Assembly: GCA_902362595.1 (NCBI GenBank)
Contig: CABIXF010000075.1
Span: forward strand, 1 to 10,978
Direction: 5' to 3'
DNA: 10,978 nucleotides
DNA from: Bacteroidaceae bacterium
GTDB taxonomy: Bacteria; Bacteroidota; Bacteroidia; Bacteroidales; Bacteroidaceae
Part shown: one piece after another, positions 1 through 6,853 of the stretch
Numbering within the stretch: the stretch's first letter is position 1
How the letters are laid out: each line of letters opens with the position of its first letter
Translations under genes and position numbers: made by a program
The notes under the pieces: generated by a model
Told to the model about the DNA's origin: nothing
The model's database searches: none
What the model saw: the letters and a program-made list of their open reading frames with translations, nothing else

Positions 1-1
1 T

Positions 2-91
2 TTGTCGGCTATAGCAGCATATTGCTTTTTTGAAAAGAAGCCCGCCATTGATGTAAACTTTGTCAATGACGGACAACTGTCTATTTTCTAA
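2..91 (+). CDS. C-terminal end of an unidentified protein (partial, cut by window edge)
   Basis: Frame 2 of the plus strand is open from the left edge to a TAA at 89-91, giving 29 codons that end in ...VNDGQLSIF. The composition looks like an ordinary soluble protein tail. It stops 35 bp before the thiL stop, so the two genes would converge, a normal arrangement for a gene end. The fragment is too short to recognise a family. A 29-codon open frame can also occur by chance, so this is a tentative call from position and frame only. No clear hairpin terminator separates it from thiL. Confidence 0.4.
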   Translation: MSAIAAYCFFEKKPAIDVNFVNDGQLSIF

Positions 92-126
92 TTTTATATC
101 GAACTCACGTTAAGTTATAGGAGGCT

Positions 127-1164
127 TTATCCTTTCAACGGATTCCAGCCCTGCGCTTTCAGTTCCAGTTCGTTGCCGTCGCGGGTGACCAGTGCACAAC
201 CCAGTTCAGGCTTGGTGATGTGACCGATGATTTTGACATCCTTCATTTGGGCCACTGTTTCATGTGCTGTCAACGGGACGGTGAAGAGCAGTTCGTAGTC
301 CTCGCCGCCATTCAGGGCACAAGTGCTCAGGTTCATGTTGAACTCTTCGGCCATCACGGCAGTCTGGTAGTCGATGGGAATACGTTCCTCATAGACCCGG
401 CAACCTACGTGACTCTGTGAGCAGATGTGCATCAGTTCGGACGACAGCCCGTCGGAGATGTCCATCATAGCCGTAGGCCGAAGACCGGCTTTGGCCAGAC
501 TTTCGACGATGTCCTTGCGGGCTTCCGGTTTCAGGAAGCGTTCCAACAGGTATTCTTTTCCGGCAAAGTCGGGTTGTACGTCCTTTTCGCCCTGGAACAC
601 GGCTTTTTCGCGCTCCATCAACTGCAGGCCCATGTAGGCGGCCCCGAGGTCACCCGATACACAGATGAGGTCGGTTTCCTTGGCACCGTTGCGGTAGACC
701 ACCTTGTCCTTGTCGGCTTCCCCGATGCAGGTGATGGAGATGGCCAGTCCTGTGACGGAAGAGGTGGTATCGCCTCCCACGAGGTCCACGTGATGCTGTT
801 CGCAGGCCAGGCGCAGGCCGTCGTAGAAGTCCTCCAGGTCTTCAATGCAGAAGCGCTTGGAGACAGCCAGTGAGACGGTAATCTGTTTCGGCGTACCGTT
901 CATGGCGTAGATGTCGGAGAAGTTCACCATGGCCGATTTATATCCCAGGTGTTTCAGCGGGGTATAGACCAGGTCGAAGTGTACGCCTTCCATCAGCAGG
1001 TCGGTGGTGACCAGTACCTGCTTGCCGGGAAACTCCAGTACGGCAGCATCGTCGCCCACACCGTACTTCGTTTCCGGATTTTGTAGTTTGATGTCCTGGG
1101 TGAGGTGCTTGATGAGGCCGAATTCACCCAGGGTAGAAATTTCAGTTCTGTTTCCTTCGTGCAT
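127..1164 (-). CDS. thiL: Thiamine-monophosphate kinase
   Basis: ThiL phosphorylates thiamine monophosphate with ATP to give the cofactor thiamine diphosphate, the last step of the pathway, in the cytoplasm. The 345-residue protein has the usual family length and the PurM/ThiL-fold signatures in order: GVGDDAAVL (35-43, nucleotide and Mg site), TTDLLMEGVHF (53-63), NFSDIYAMNGTP (81-92), GGDTT (130-134), MMDISDGLSSEL (233-244) and GGEDYELLFT (286-295). The ATG at 1162-1164 lies 7 bp after the punA stop, so it is the last gene of the sppA-lpxK-punA-thiL operon and probably depends on the upstream promoter. I see no Shine-Dalgarno before it, which is common in Bacteroidota, and no TPP riboswitch. 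No other thiamine gene is in the window, so the link to its neighbours is likely co-transcription only. Confidence 0.96.
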   Translation of the reverse strand: MHEGNRTEISTLGEFGLIKHLTQDIKLQNPETKYGVGDDAAVLEFPGKQVLVTTDLLMEGVHFDLVYTPLKHLGYKSAMVNFSDIYAMNGTPKQITVSLAVSKRFCIEDLEDFYDGLRLACEQHHVDLVGGDTTSSVTGLAISITCIGEADKDKVVYRNGAKETDLICVSGDLGAAYMGLQLMEREKAVFQGEKDVQPDFAGKEYLLERFLKPEARKDIVESLAKAGLRPTAMMDISDGLSSELMHICSQSHVGCRVYEERIPIDYQTAVMAEEFNMNLSTCALNGGEDYELLFTVPLTAHETVAQMKDVKIIGHITKPELGCALVTRDGNELELKAQGWNPLKG

Positions 1165-1171
1165 AGTATTT

Positions 1172-1981
1172 TTACGCTCTGTTGATAAGTTCTCTCATAA
1201 TGGTGGTCATGCGGGGCTGTGCGGCGTCGGCTGCCTTCTGCACTTCTTCGTGGGATACTTCCACAATCTTGCCTTCCACGCCCAGGTCGGTGATGACCGA
1301 TACGCCGAACACCTTGATGCCGCAGTGGTTGGCCACGATGACTTCCGGTACGGTAGACATACCTACGGCGTCTGCGCCCAGGATGCGGAACATCTTGTAT
1401 TCCGACGGGGTTTCAAACGTAGGACCTTGTGTACCGATGTACACGCCTTGCTGCACCTTGATGCCTTTTTCCTTGGCAATTTCCAGTGCTTTGGCAATCA
1501 GTTCTTTGGAATACGCTTCGCTCATGTCCGGGAAACGCGGTCCGTAGTCGATGTTCTTGCCGCGGAGCGGATGTTCGGGGAAGAAGTTGATGTGGTCGGT
1601 GATAATCATCAGGTCACCGATTTCAAAATCCGGGTTCGTGCCTCCTGCAGCGTTCGATACGAACAAGGTCTTGATGCCCAGTTCACGCATCACACGCACG
1701 GGGAAAGTCACTTCCTTCATGGAGTAGCCTTCGTAAAAATGAAAGCGTCCTTGCATGGCCATGATATCTTTGTTGCCCAATTTCCCGAAAATCAGTTTGC
1801 CGCTGTGTCCTTCGACGGTGGAAACCGGGAAGTTCGGAATCTCCGAATAGTTGATTTCATACTTGTCGGTGATTTCATGCACCAGGCTGCCCAGGCCCGT
1901 GCCCAGGATGATGGCTGTTTCAGGATGAGTGTGCATCTTCGCCTTCAGAAAGGCGGCTGTTTCTTGAATTTTTTCTAACAT
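1172..1981 (-). CDS. punA: Purine nucleoside phosphorylase, trimeric PNP/MTAP family
   Basis: It cleaves purine nucleosides with phosphate to a free base and ribose-1-phosphate in the cytoplasm (salvage). Numbered from the ATG at 1981, the 269-residue protein shows the low-molecular-weight PNP motifs: ILGTGLGS (25-32, phosphate site), GHSG (58-61), GRFHFYEG (78-85, including His81), SNAAGG (109-114), GPTFETPSEY (186-195) and GMSTVPE (207-213). The base-contacting Glu of the family is present (Glu190), but the usual Asn that follows 42 residues later is Asp232, as in methylthioadenosine phosphorylases. Substrate range may therefore extend to 6-aminopurines. A TTG two codons upstream (1987) is possible, but ATG is preferred. 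The first 62 bp lie inside the 3' end of lpxK in another frame, suggesting translational coupling. thiL follows after 7 bp. Confidence 0.94.
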   Translation of the reverse strand: MLEKIQETAAFLKAKMHTHPETAIILGTGLGSLVHEITDKYEINYSEIPNFPVSTVEGHSGKLIFGKLGNKDIMAMQGRFHFYEGYSMKEVTFPVRVMRELGIKTLFVSNAAGGTNPDFEIGDLMIITDHINFFPEHPLRGKNIDYGPRFPDMSEAYSKELIAKALEIAKEKGIKVQQGVYIGTQGPTFETPSEYKMFRILGADAVGMSTVPEVIVANHCGIKVFGVSVITDLGVEGKIVEVSHEEVQKAADAAQPRMTTIMRELINRA

Positions 1982-3038
1982 ACTCAATGATTTTGGGGTT
2001 AAATACTAGTTCTCCTTTGTGCAGGAACTCCACTTCTATGGGGAGCACATAAATATAGGGTTTCAGTTCGTCGGCGAGCTGCGGATGGCCGATGAGCCGC
2101 GAGGCATCCTTCTCGGTGGTCAGGATGAGGCGGCGTGCTTCCGGCAGCCGGTAGAACTGTTGCACAATCTGTTGCATGTCGGTCGCATCGAAGTTGTGAT
2201 GGTCACCGAAAAGCAATGGGGTGACACTCGCGGCATGACGACGGACTTCTTCTACCAGGGGAGCCGGCGAAGCAATGCCGGTGACCAGCAATACTGCCTG
2301 GCCTTTCAGGGTGTCAAGTGCCCGGGCAGGTGTATCCGCAAACAAGGAATACAGTTTTCCGTAGGCCAGGGTGGTGAAAAACACCTCCTGATGGGGAAGA
2401 GGCTGTATGCGTTGCTGCAGTTGCTTGCATTTTTCCAGGCTGAGGTCGGGCGGACATTTGGTGACGATGAGCAGGTCGGCCCGTTGTTTGCCGCTGGCAG
2501 GCTCCCGTAATCGTCCGGCAGGCAGAAGCTGGTCGCATTCCACGGGTCGGTGGTAGTCCATCAGCAGGAGGTTCAGTCCCGGTTGTACGTAACGGTGCTG
2601 GAAGGCATCGTCCAGCAGCACGACTTCCGTGTCGGGTGCTCCTTCGGGGGCCATCAGTCGGTGGATTCCTTCGCAGCGGTCACCGTCCACGGCTACACGG
2701 ATGTCCGGGAACTTGCGGGCCATCTGGAAAGGCTCGTCGCCGATGTCTTCCATGCGGGAAGCAGGAGAAGCGAGCACGAAACCTTTCGACTTCCGCTTGT
2801 AGCCTCGGCTTAGTACGGCCAGCCGGAACGAACCGTGCAGCAACCGGATGAGGTATTCCGTATGAGGTGTTTTCCCCGTGCCGCCCACGGTCAGGTTACC
2901 GATGCAGATGACGGGCAACGGAAAGCGTTCCTGCCGGAGCAGGCCCCGGTCGAACAACAAGTTCCGTACCCTCACACCGATGCCGTAGAGGACACTGAAG
3001 GGCCACAGTCCCCAATATATCTTGCATTTTCCGCTCAT
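1920..3038 (-). CDS. lpxK: Tetraacyldisaccharide 4'-kinase
   Basis: LpxK transfers phosphate from ATP to the 4' position of the tetraacyldisaccharide-1-phosphate lipid A precursor at the cytoplasmic face of the inner membrane. The 372-residue protein has a hydrophobic N-terminal segment (about 8-22), a Walker A loop GGTGKT (52-57) within GNLTVGGTGKTP, the LSRGYKRKS segment (76-84), IGDEP (99-103), the LLDDAFQHR block (141-149) and GRLREP (175-180), all diagnostic. Length is slightly above the usual 320-360 residues. Its start has a strong Shine-Dalgarno immediately after the sppA stop. The C-terminal tail overlaps punA by 62 bp out of frame. In Bacteroides the 4'-phosphate is known to be removed later by LpxF, so the product is an intermediate. 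Identification is firm; the exact function of the basic tail is not known. Confidence 0.96.
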   Translation of the reverse strand: MSGKCKIYWGLWPFSVLYGIGVRVRNLLFDRGLLRQERFPLPVICIGNLTVGGTGKTPHTEYLIRLLHGSFRLAVLSRGYKRKSKGFVLASPASRMEDIGDEPFQMARKFPDIRVAVDGDRCEGIHRLMAPEGAPDTEVVLLDDAFQHRYVQPGLNLLLMDYHRPVECDQLLPAGRLREPASGKQRADLLIVTKCPPDLSLEKCKQLQQRIQPLPHQEVFFTTLAYGKLYSLFADTPARALDTLKGQAVLLVTGIASPAPLVEEVRRHAASVTPLLFGDHHNFDATDMQQIVQQFYRLPEARRLILTTEKDASRLIGHPQLADELKPYIYVLPIEVEFLHKGELVFNPKIIEYVRKNSRNSRLSEGEDAHSS

Positions 3039-3044
3039 GCACGT

Positions 3045-3050
3045 CCCTCC
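3045..3050 (-). promoter_or_regulatory. Strong Shine-Dalgarno (GGAGGG) of lpxK
   Basis: On the minus strand GGAGGG lies 6 nt before the lpxK ATG and directly follows the sppA TAA. Most other starts in this window have no such sequence, so lpxK probably starts translation independently of sppA despite the 12-bp gap. It also fixes the lpxK start. Confidence 0.8.
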
Positions 3051-4814
3051 TTATTGGATGCGCAAGTTGAATGGCAGACGGGCTTGTAGACGGTCGGACT
3101 GACCGAGGTGACGTATCCAGTCGAAGCTGCGGTAGTATTCTCCGAAAGTTTCCTGCAACTGGCTGTGAATGTAGCGGTCGGTACGGGTGTTCAGCAGCTG
3201 GGTCAGGAAATCTTCCTTGGCTGGGTAAGTCTGAAGATTGTAGTCCTTCACCTTGCCTAGCTGGGCTGCCAGTTGGATGGCTGTATCCAGTCCGCCCAGT
3301 TCGTCCACCAGTTTCAGTTCTTTGGCCATGCTGCCGGTCCATACGCGTCCTTCCGCAATCTTGCAGAGCTCTTCCAACGGAATGTGTCGGCCTTCGGCAC
3401 AGCGTTTGGTAAACAAGGCGTATCCCTGGTTTACCATCTGTTGCATCAGGGCCGATTCTTCTGCATTGAACGGGCGGCTCATGCTGCCCATATCGGCCAT
3501 TTTATGCGTTTTGACTCCATCGAAATGAAGTCCCAGTTTGTCGTTCAAAAGTTCGGAGGCATCGGGCATCATGCCAAAGATACCGATGGAGCCGGTCAGG
3601 GTGGTCGGTTCGGCTACAATCTTGTGGGCGGCGCATGAAATGTAATAGCCACCGGAAGCCGCATAGTCGCCCATGGATACTACGACCGGTTTTTCCGCTT
3701 TCAGCAGGCTGACCTCCCGCCAAATCTGTTCCGACCCGTAGGCGCTTCCACCCGGAGAGTTGACGCGGAGCACCACGGCTTTTACGTTCTTGTCCTTGCG
3801 CAAGTCGCGCAGGTCCTTGGTGACTTTTTCGGAGTTGATGCCCTCGTCGTACGATGATGAGCCGTTGTCAATTTCTCCGTAAGCGTAATATACTGCCACC
3901 ACGTCGCGGGTCTTGCTCTTCGGGGCAGTCGCCTTGACACGGGTCATTTCGTCGAGGTTTAAAGTCTTGAGGTCGTCTTCGTCAGACAGTCCGGTAAGAG
4001 ACTTCAGGTAGCTGAGCACTTCATCCTGATACATCAGTGTATCGGCCAGTCCGCTGCTTACGTAAGTTTCTGCCGGATGGAAATCCATGTTCCGGTCGGC
4101 CAGCAGGTTCAGGGAGTCAGCCGATATGTGACGCGATGCCGAGACGTCGTTCAGGATACTCTTCCAGGTAGATTCCAAAAAAGCCTGGGTCTGTTCACGG
4201 TTGGCCGGACTCATTTCAGTGCTCATCATTGGTTCCACGGCCGATTTGTACGTACCTACCCGGAAAATCTGCATCTTCACGCCGATTTTGGCCAGGAAAT
4301 CTTTCAGGAACATGGTCTCGCTGGCCAGTCCGTGCCAGGAAAGACTTCCAACGGGATTCACGATAACCTTGTCGGCTACACTGGCCACATAATATCCGCC
4401 TTGTGTGTAAGCGTCAGCGTATGCCACCAGAAACTTGCCACTCTGCTTGAAGTCGGCCAGTGCCCGGTGAATGGCTTGCAGGGAAGCCGCTGAGCAGCTC
4501 AGTGCACCCGTATGCAGGTAGATACCTTTGATAAGGTCGTTTTCTTTGGCTTTTTGGATGGCATTCAGAATGTCTTCCAATCCGTAGGTAGAAATCTGGT
4601 CTTCAAAGAACTGGTCGACGGGACTGGGCTGGTAACGCTCCTGGATGGTTCCTTTCAGTTCGAGGGTAAACACGGAATTGGGCGGAACAACGGTCTCGGT
4701 TTCAGACGAGGCCATAATGCCTACTAATGTACTTATGCCCAAGATGATAAAGATGAACCCGCAGATTAGCACACCCGTGATGGTGGCCAGGGTACTTCGA
4801 AGAAACTCTTTCAT
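3051..4814 (-). CDS. sppA: Signal peptide peptidase SppA, 67K type
   Basis: SppA is an inner-membrane serine protease that degrades signal peptides left after secretion. The 587-residue protein has one N-terminal membrane helix (about 12-34) followed by two tandem crotonase-like S49 domains, the double-length form found in E. coli (about 618 residues). The catalytic Lys is expected in the first domain, and Lys190 lies in GTYKSAVEP. The nucleophile is expected in the second, and Ser387 lies in DYAASGGYY, followed by the TGSIGIFG block (407-414). Both halves of the Ser/Lys dyad are therefore intact. The protein is probably anchored in the inner membrane with the protease domains in the periplasm. 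The ATG at 4814 is the first in frame after the promoter at 4841-4871, so sppA heads the operon. lpxK follows after 12 bp. Confidence 0.96.
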   Translation of the reverse strand: MKEFLRSTLATITGVLICGFIFIILGISTLVGIMASSETETVVPPNSVFTLELKGTIQERYQPSPVDQFFEDQISTYGLEDILNAIQKAKENDLIKGIYLHTGALSCSAASLQAIHRALADFKQSGKFLVAYADAYTQGGYYVASVADKVIVNPVGSLSWHGLASETMFLKDFLAKIGVKMQIFRVGTYKSAVEPMMSTEMSPANREQTQAFLESTWKSILNDVSASRHISADSLNLLADRNMDFHPAETYVSSGLADTLMYQDEVLSYLKSLTGLSDEDDLKTLNLDEMTRVKATAPKSKTRDVVAVYYAYGEIDNGSSSYDEGINSEKVTKDLRDLRKDKNVKAVVLRVNSPGGSAYGSEQIWREVSLLKAEKPVVVSMGDYAASGGYYISCAAHKIVAEPTTLTGSIGIFGMMPDASELLNDKLGLHFDGVKTHKMADMGSMSRPFNAEESALMQQMVNQGYALFTKRCAEGRHIPLEELCKIAEGRVWTGSMAKELKLVDELGGLDTAIQLAAQLGKVKDYNLQTYPAKEDFLTQLLNTRTDRYIHSQLQETFGEYYRSFDWIRHLGQSDRLQARLPFNLRIQ

Positions 4815-4840
4815 TATAAGTCGTTTTTAGGATTAATAAA

Positions 4841-4871
4841 CAAAGTTATTCTTTTTGACTGAAAAAACAAA
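4841..4871 (-). promoter_or_regulatory. Bacteroidota-type promoter of the sppA-lpxK-punA-thiL operon
   Basis: On the minus strand, TTTG (4871-4868) is followed after 19 bp by TAACTTTG (4848-4841). This is an exact match to the Bacteroides consensus, a -33 TTTG and a -7 TAnnTTTG. Transcription would begin a few bases further on, leaving a leader of roughly 20 nt before the sppA ATG. It is the best promoter match in the window. Confidence 0.75.
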
Positions 4872-5153
4872 AAACGGGCATGTTTAAATTTTGGAGATAG
4901 GGAAGAAGTAAGAACTGTATGTTTAAGAAATCTTAAAATAGAAAGTCTCCTATTTATAGGGTATAGTTAATTATTATAATATATTACAATAAGGTAGGAA
5001 AAGTGGGGTTTGCAGAAAGGTCTGACTAAAAAAATGTGAAAATTTTTAGAATTAGCTGATTTTCAATAGATTAAAATTGCTCAACCCTTCAGTAAACCCT
5101 GAAGTGGCAGGGAAAGGAGAGAAATGGGATAAGGATACTTCTGCATAAGGGCC
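4872..5153. other. AT-rich intergenic stretch, no gene recognised
   Basis: This stretch lies between the sppA promoter and the palindrome array. Reading both strands I find no open frame longer than a few codons with a plausible start, and no further TAnnTTTG box. It contains small inverted repeats: TTTAAG/CTTAAA at 4922-4937 (4-nt loop), TGAAAAT/ATTTTCA at 5037-5065 and CTTCAG/CTGAAG at 5087-5104 (6-nt loop). They could fold in RNA, but short AT-rich repeats of this size also arise by chance. A small RNA cannot be excluded. Confidence 0.5.
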
Positions 5154-5154
5154 A

Positions 5155-5258
5155 AAACGCTTAGGCGTTTTGATGGAAGCGCCTTTACGTTTGATGCCAA
5201 ACGTTTAGGCGTTTAAGACAAAACGTTTAGGCGTTTGAGGTGAAACGTCGAAGCGTTT
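5155..5258. repeat. Phased array of five 16-bp near-palindromes, 22-bp period
   Basis: Five 16-bp units start at 5155, 5177, 5199, 5221 and 5243, exactly 22 bp apart, separated by unrelated 6-bp spacers (TGATGG, GATGCC, AAGACA, GAGGTG). Units 3 and 4 are identical: AAACGTTTAGGCGTTT. Unit 1 is AAACGCTTAGGCGTTT, a perfect inverted repeat around TTAG that extends one more base on each side (5154-5171). Unit 5 is AAACGTCGAAGCGTTT. Unit 2 is in the opposite orientation (AAGCGCCTTTACGTTT on the plus strand). The outer half-sites AAACG/CGTTT are the most conserved part. The array sits downstream of the sufE terminator and about 280 bp upstream of the sppA promoter. It could be a multi-site operator for a dimeric DNA-binding protein, a nucleoid or architectural site, or a dispersed intergenic repeat; the sequence alone does not decide. 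Confidence 0.85.
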
Positions 5259-5270
5259 TTTTTAAACGAA

Positions 5271-5306
5271 CAAGCCCCCGACTGGAGGTGAACCGGCGGG
5301 GGCTTG
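5271..5306 (-). terminator. Terminator hairpin downstream of sufE
   Basis: CAAGCCCCCG (5271-5280) and CGGGGGCTTG (5297-5306) form a perfect 10-bp stem around a 16-nt loop, 20 bp after the sufE stop. On the minus strand the stem is followed by TTCGTTT and then an A-run, so the U-tract is weak but better than on the plus strand, where none follows. The stem strength and position fit a terminator for the peptidase-QC-sufE group. Confidence 0.75.
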
Positions 5307-5326
5307 TGATATGGTCGGGAAATTGG

Positions 5327-5758
5327 TTAAGCTTCCTGCATCTTGGCTTTAAATGCCAAGGCATACATACGCATCTGTTTCACCATGGCCAGCAGACCGT
5401 TGCTGCGGGTAGGTGAAAGATGCTCCTTCAAGCCGATTTTTTCGATGAAGTAGAGGTCGGCATTCAGGATTTCATCTGGAGTATGACCCGATACAACTTG
5501 AATCAGCAGGGAGATGATGCCTTTGACAATCAGGGCATCGCTTTCTGCCTGAAATACCACTTTCCCGTCTACCAAATCAGCCTGCAGCCATACGCGGCTC
5601 TGACATCCGTCAATCAGGTTCTGTTCGGTCTTGTATTTCGGGTCGAGCGGTTGCTGGTCGTTGCCCAGGTCGATCAGCAGTTGGTATTTGTCCATCCAAT
5701 CGTCGAAGTCGCTGAATTCTTCGATCACTTCGTCCTGGAGTTCGTTGATTGTTTTCAT
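5327..5758 (-). CDS. sufE: Fe-S cluster assembly sulfur acceptor SufE
   Basis: SufE accepts persulfide sulfur from the cysteine desulfurase SufS and passes it to the SufBCD scaffold for Fe-S cluster assembly in the cytoplasm. The 143-residue length matches the family. The sulfur-accepting cysteine is Cys52 in LIDGCQSRVW, and the family core continues through SDALIVKGIISLLIQVVSG, LNADLYFIEKIGL and LSPTRSNGL. The CsdE paralogue is similar, but no csdA or suf genes are in the window to separate the two; SufE is the usual form in Bacteroidota. It lies 15 bp after the glutaminyl cyclase stop and appears to be the last gene of that transcript, before the 5271-5306 hairpin. The Suf machinery must be encoded elsewhere. 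Confidence 0.95.
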   Translation of the reverse strand: MKTINELQDEVIEEFSDFDDWMDKYQLLIDLGNDQQPLDPKYKTEQNLIDGCQSRVWLQADLVDGKVVFQAESDALIVKGIISLLIQVVSGHTPDEILNADLYFIEKIGLKEHLSPTRSNGLLAMVKQMRMYALAFKAKMQEA

Positions 5759-5773
5759 TGTGATACAGTTTAA

Positions 5774-6775
5774 TTATTTTTCGTTATAAATCACGCCCAT
5801 CACCGTTTGTCCAACAGCCTGAAGCGTGGCTTTGTCAATATTTTCAAGTGTGTCGTCCAGCGTGTGCCACGTAGGGTTGAAGCCCGTGTTGCTCTGTGTG
5901 TCATAGTGGATGATGTCTACACAGGGAATCTGACGGTACTGGTGCACATAGAGATGGTCGTCGGTGATTTGGCCTCCGTCTTCCTTGATGAAGTAGTTGC
6001 CATAGCCCAGGTGTTCGGCCATCTTCCAGATTTTCTTCATGGCATTGTGGGCCGTCCGCTTGGAATAGTCTTCGTAGTAGAATGTGGCATTCTTTCCGCC
6101 CACCATGTCCAGCAGGATGCCGAAGCGTGCCTTGTAATCAGGTACGTGAGGGATGCGTCCCCAGTATTGGGAGCCCAGACACCAGGTGTCCGGTTTGTAC
6201 GTTCCTTTGTAGAACTCTGGCGTGCCGTAATCTTCCGCATCGAAGAATACGAGGTCGATGCCTACTTGCGGAGCCTGCTGTTGAATCTGTCGGGCAATTT
6301 CCAGTAACACACCTATTCCGCTGGCCCCATCGTTTGCTCCGTCAATCGCTTTCCGGTGGTTGGCTTCCTCGTCCTGGTCGGCATACGGGCGGCAGTCCCA
6401 GTGTGCACAGAGCATCACCCGTTTCTTGTTTTCCGGCTGGTAGGCTCCGATGATGTTGCGCGATTTCAAGACGGTACCGTCGTATGCGATCAAATCAGCC
6501 TGCTGGTTGTAGACAGTTGCCCCGAATTTCTTCAGCTGGGCAGCCAGGTAATCCCCACATTTCCGGTGTGCTTCCGTATTGGGCACACGAGGGCCGAAAG
6601 CAACTTGTGCGGCTACGTATGCGTATGCACTGTCGGCATTGAAGGCCGGTGCCTGAACGATGGCTTCTTCGGTTTCTTCGGTTTGCTGGCTGTTCTTGGA
6701 ACTGCTTCCACAGGAAATCAAGGCACCTCCTGTCAGCAGGGCCGCTACGGTCAGCAGATTTTTTATTGAAATCAT
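5774..6775 (-). CDS. Glutaminyl-peptide cyclotransferase lipoprotein, M28 fold
   Basis: It converts N-terminal glutamine of exported proteins to pyroglutamate. From the ATG at 6775 the 333-residue product starts with a lipoprotein signal: a basic start, a hydrophobic core (about 6-20) and lipobox LISC with acylated Cys22. The body is an M28-fold zinc domain: CAHWDCRPYAD (123-133), DGANDGASG (Asp149), FFDAEDYG (Glu181, Asp182), TDDHLY (Asp272), IIHYD (His290) and TWHTLDD (His304). The last three match the catalytic and zinc positions of animal QC (Asp305, His319, His330), which separates it from a plain aminopeptidase. No acidic surface-export signal follows Cys22, so it probably faces the periplasm. 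The start at 6775 has AAAGGA upstream; an upstream in-frame start (6802) would lie inside the promoter box. sufE follows after 15 bp. Confidence 0.9.
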   Translation of the reverse strand: MISIKNLLTVAALLTGGALISCGSSSKNSQQTEETEEAIVQAPAFNADSAYAYVAAQVAFGPRVPNTEAHRKCGDYLAAQLKKFGATVYNQQADLIAYDGTVLKSRNIIGAYQPENKKRVMLCAHWDCRPYADQDEEANHRKAIDGANDGASGIGVLLEIARQIQQQAPQVGIDLVFFDAEDYGTPEFYKGTYKPDTWCLGSQYWGRIPHVPDYKARFGILLDMVGGKNATFYYEDYSKRTAHNAMKKIWKMAEHLGYGNYFIKEDGGQITDDHLYVHQYRQIPCVDIIHYDTQSNTGFNPTWHTLDDTLENIDKATLQAVGQTVMGVIYNEK

Positions 6776-6799
6776 AATCCTTTCATTTAGTTTGCGCTG

Positions 6800-6807
6800 C
6801 AAAGGTA
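6800..6807 (-). promoter_or_regulatory. Candidate -7 box of the glutaminyl cyclase gene
   Basis: TACCTTTG on the minus strand is an exact TAnnTTTG match, 24 bp before the QC ATG. I see no good TTTG at the expected -33 position, so it may be weak or need an activator. It lies in the 78-bp gap after the fusion peptidase gene, so QC-sufE may have their own promoter. Confidence 0.5.
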
Positions 6808-6853
6808 AACTTATTTTCGCACACCCCTTGCAGCCGTAAATACGTTTTAAACT

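Noticed and set aside
46..68. Terminator of thiL (CATTGA/TCAATG hairpin)
   Set aside because: The stem is only 6 bp with an 11-nt loop and lies within the likely coding end of the left gene. It is too weak to call.
1165..1171. TPP riboswitch or separate promoter for thiL
   Set aside because: Only 7 bp separate punA and thiL and no thi-box is visible. The gene is best explained by read-through of the operon.
1004..1978. Long plus-strand open frame of 324 codons
   Set aside because: It lies opposite punA and thiL, which carry full family motifs. The translation is rich in His, Phe and Val in the pattern of an antisense shadow.
4960..4990. Promoter in the TA-rich run near 4970
   Set aside because: TATAAT-like strings are expected in AT-rich DNA, and neither strand shows the TAnnTTTG box used by this group.
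5155..5258. CRISPR array
   Set aside because: The variable segments are only 6 bp, repeats are 16 bp and one is inverted, and no cas gene is present. The geometry fits tandem binding sites, not spacers.
6776..6802. Nine-residue upstream extension of the glutaminyl cyclase
   Set aside because: It would start inside the TACCTTTG box and would place extra charged residues before a standard lipoprotein signal that begins cleanly at 6775.
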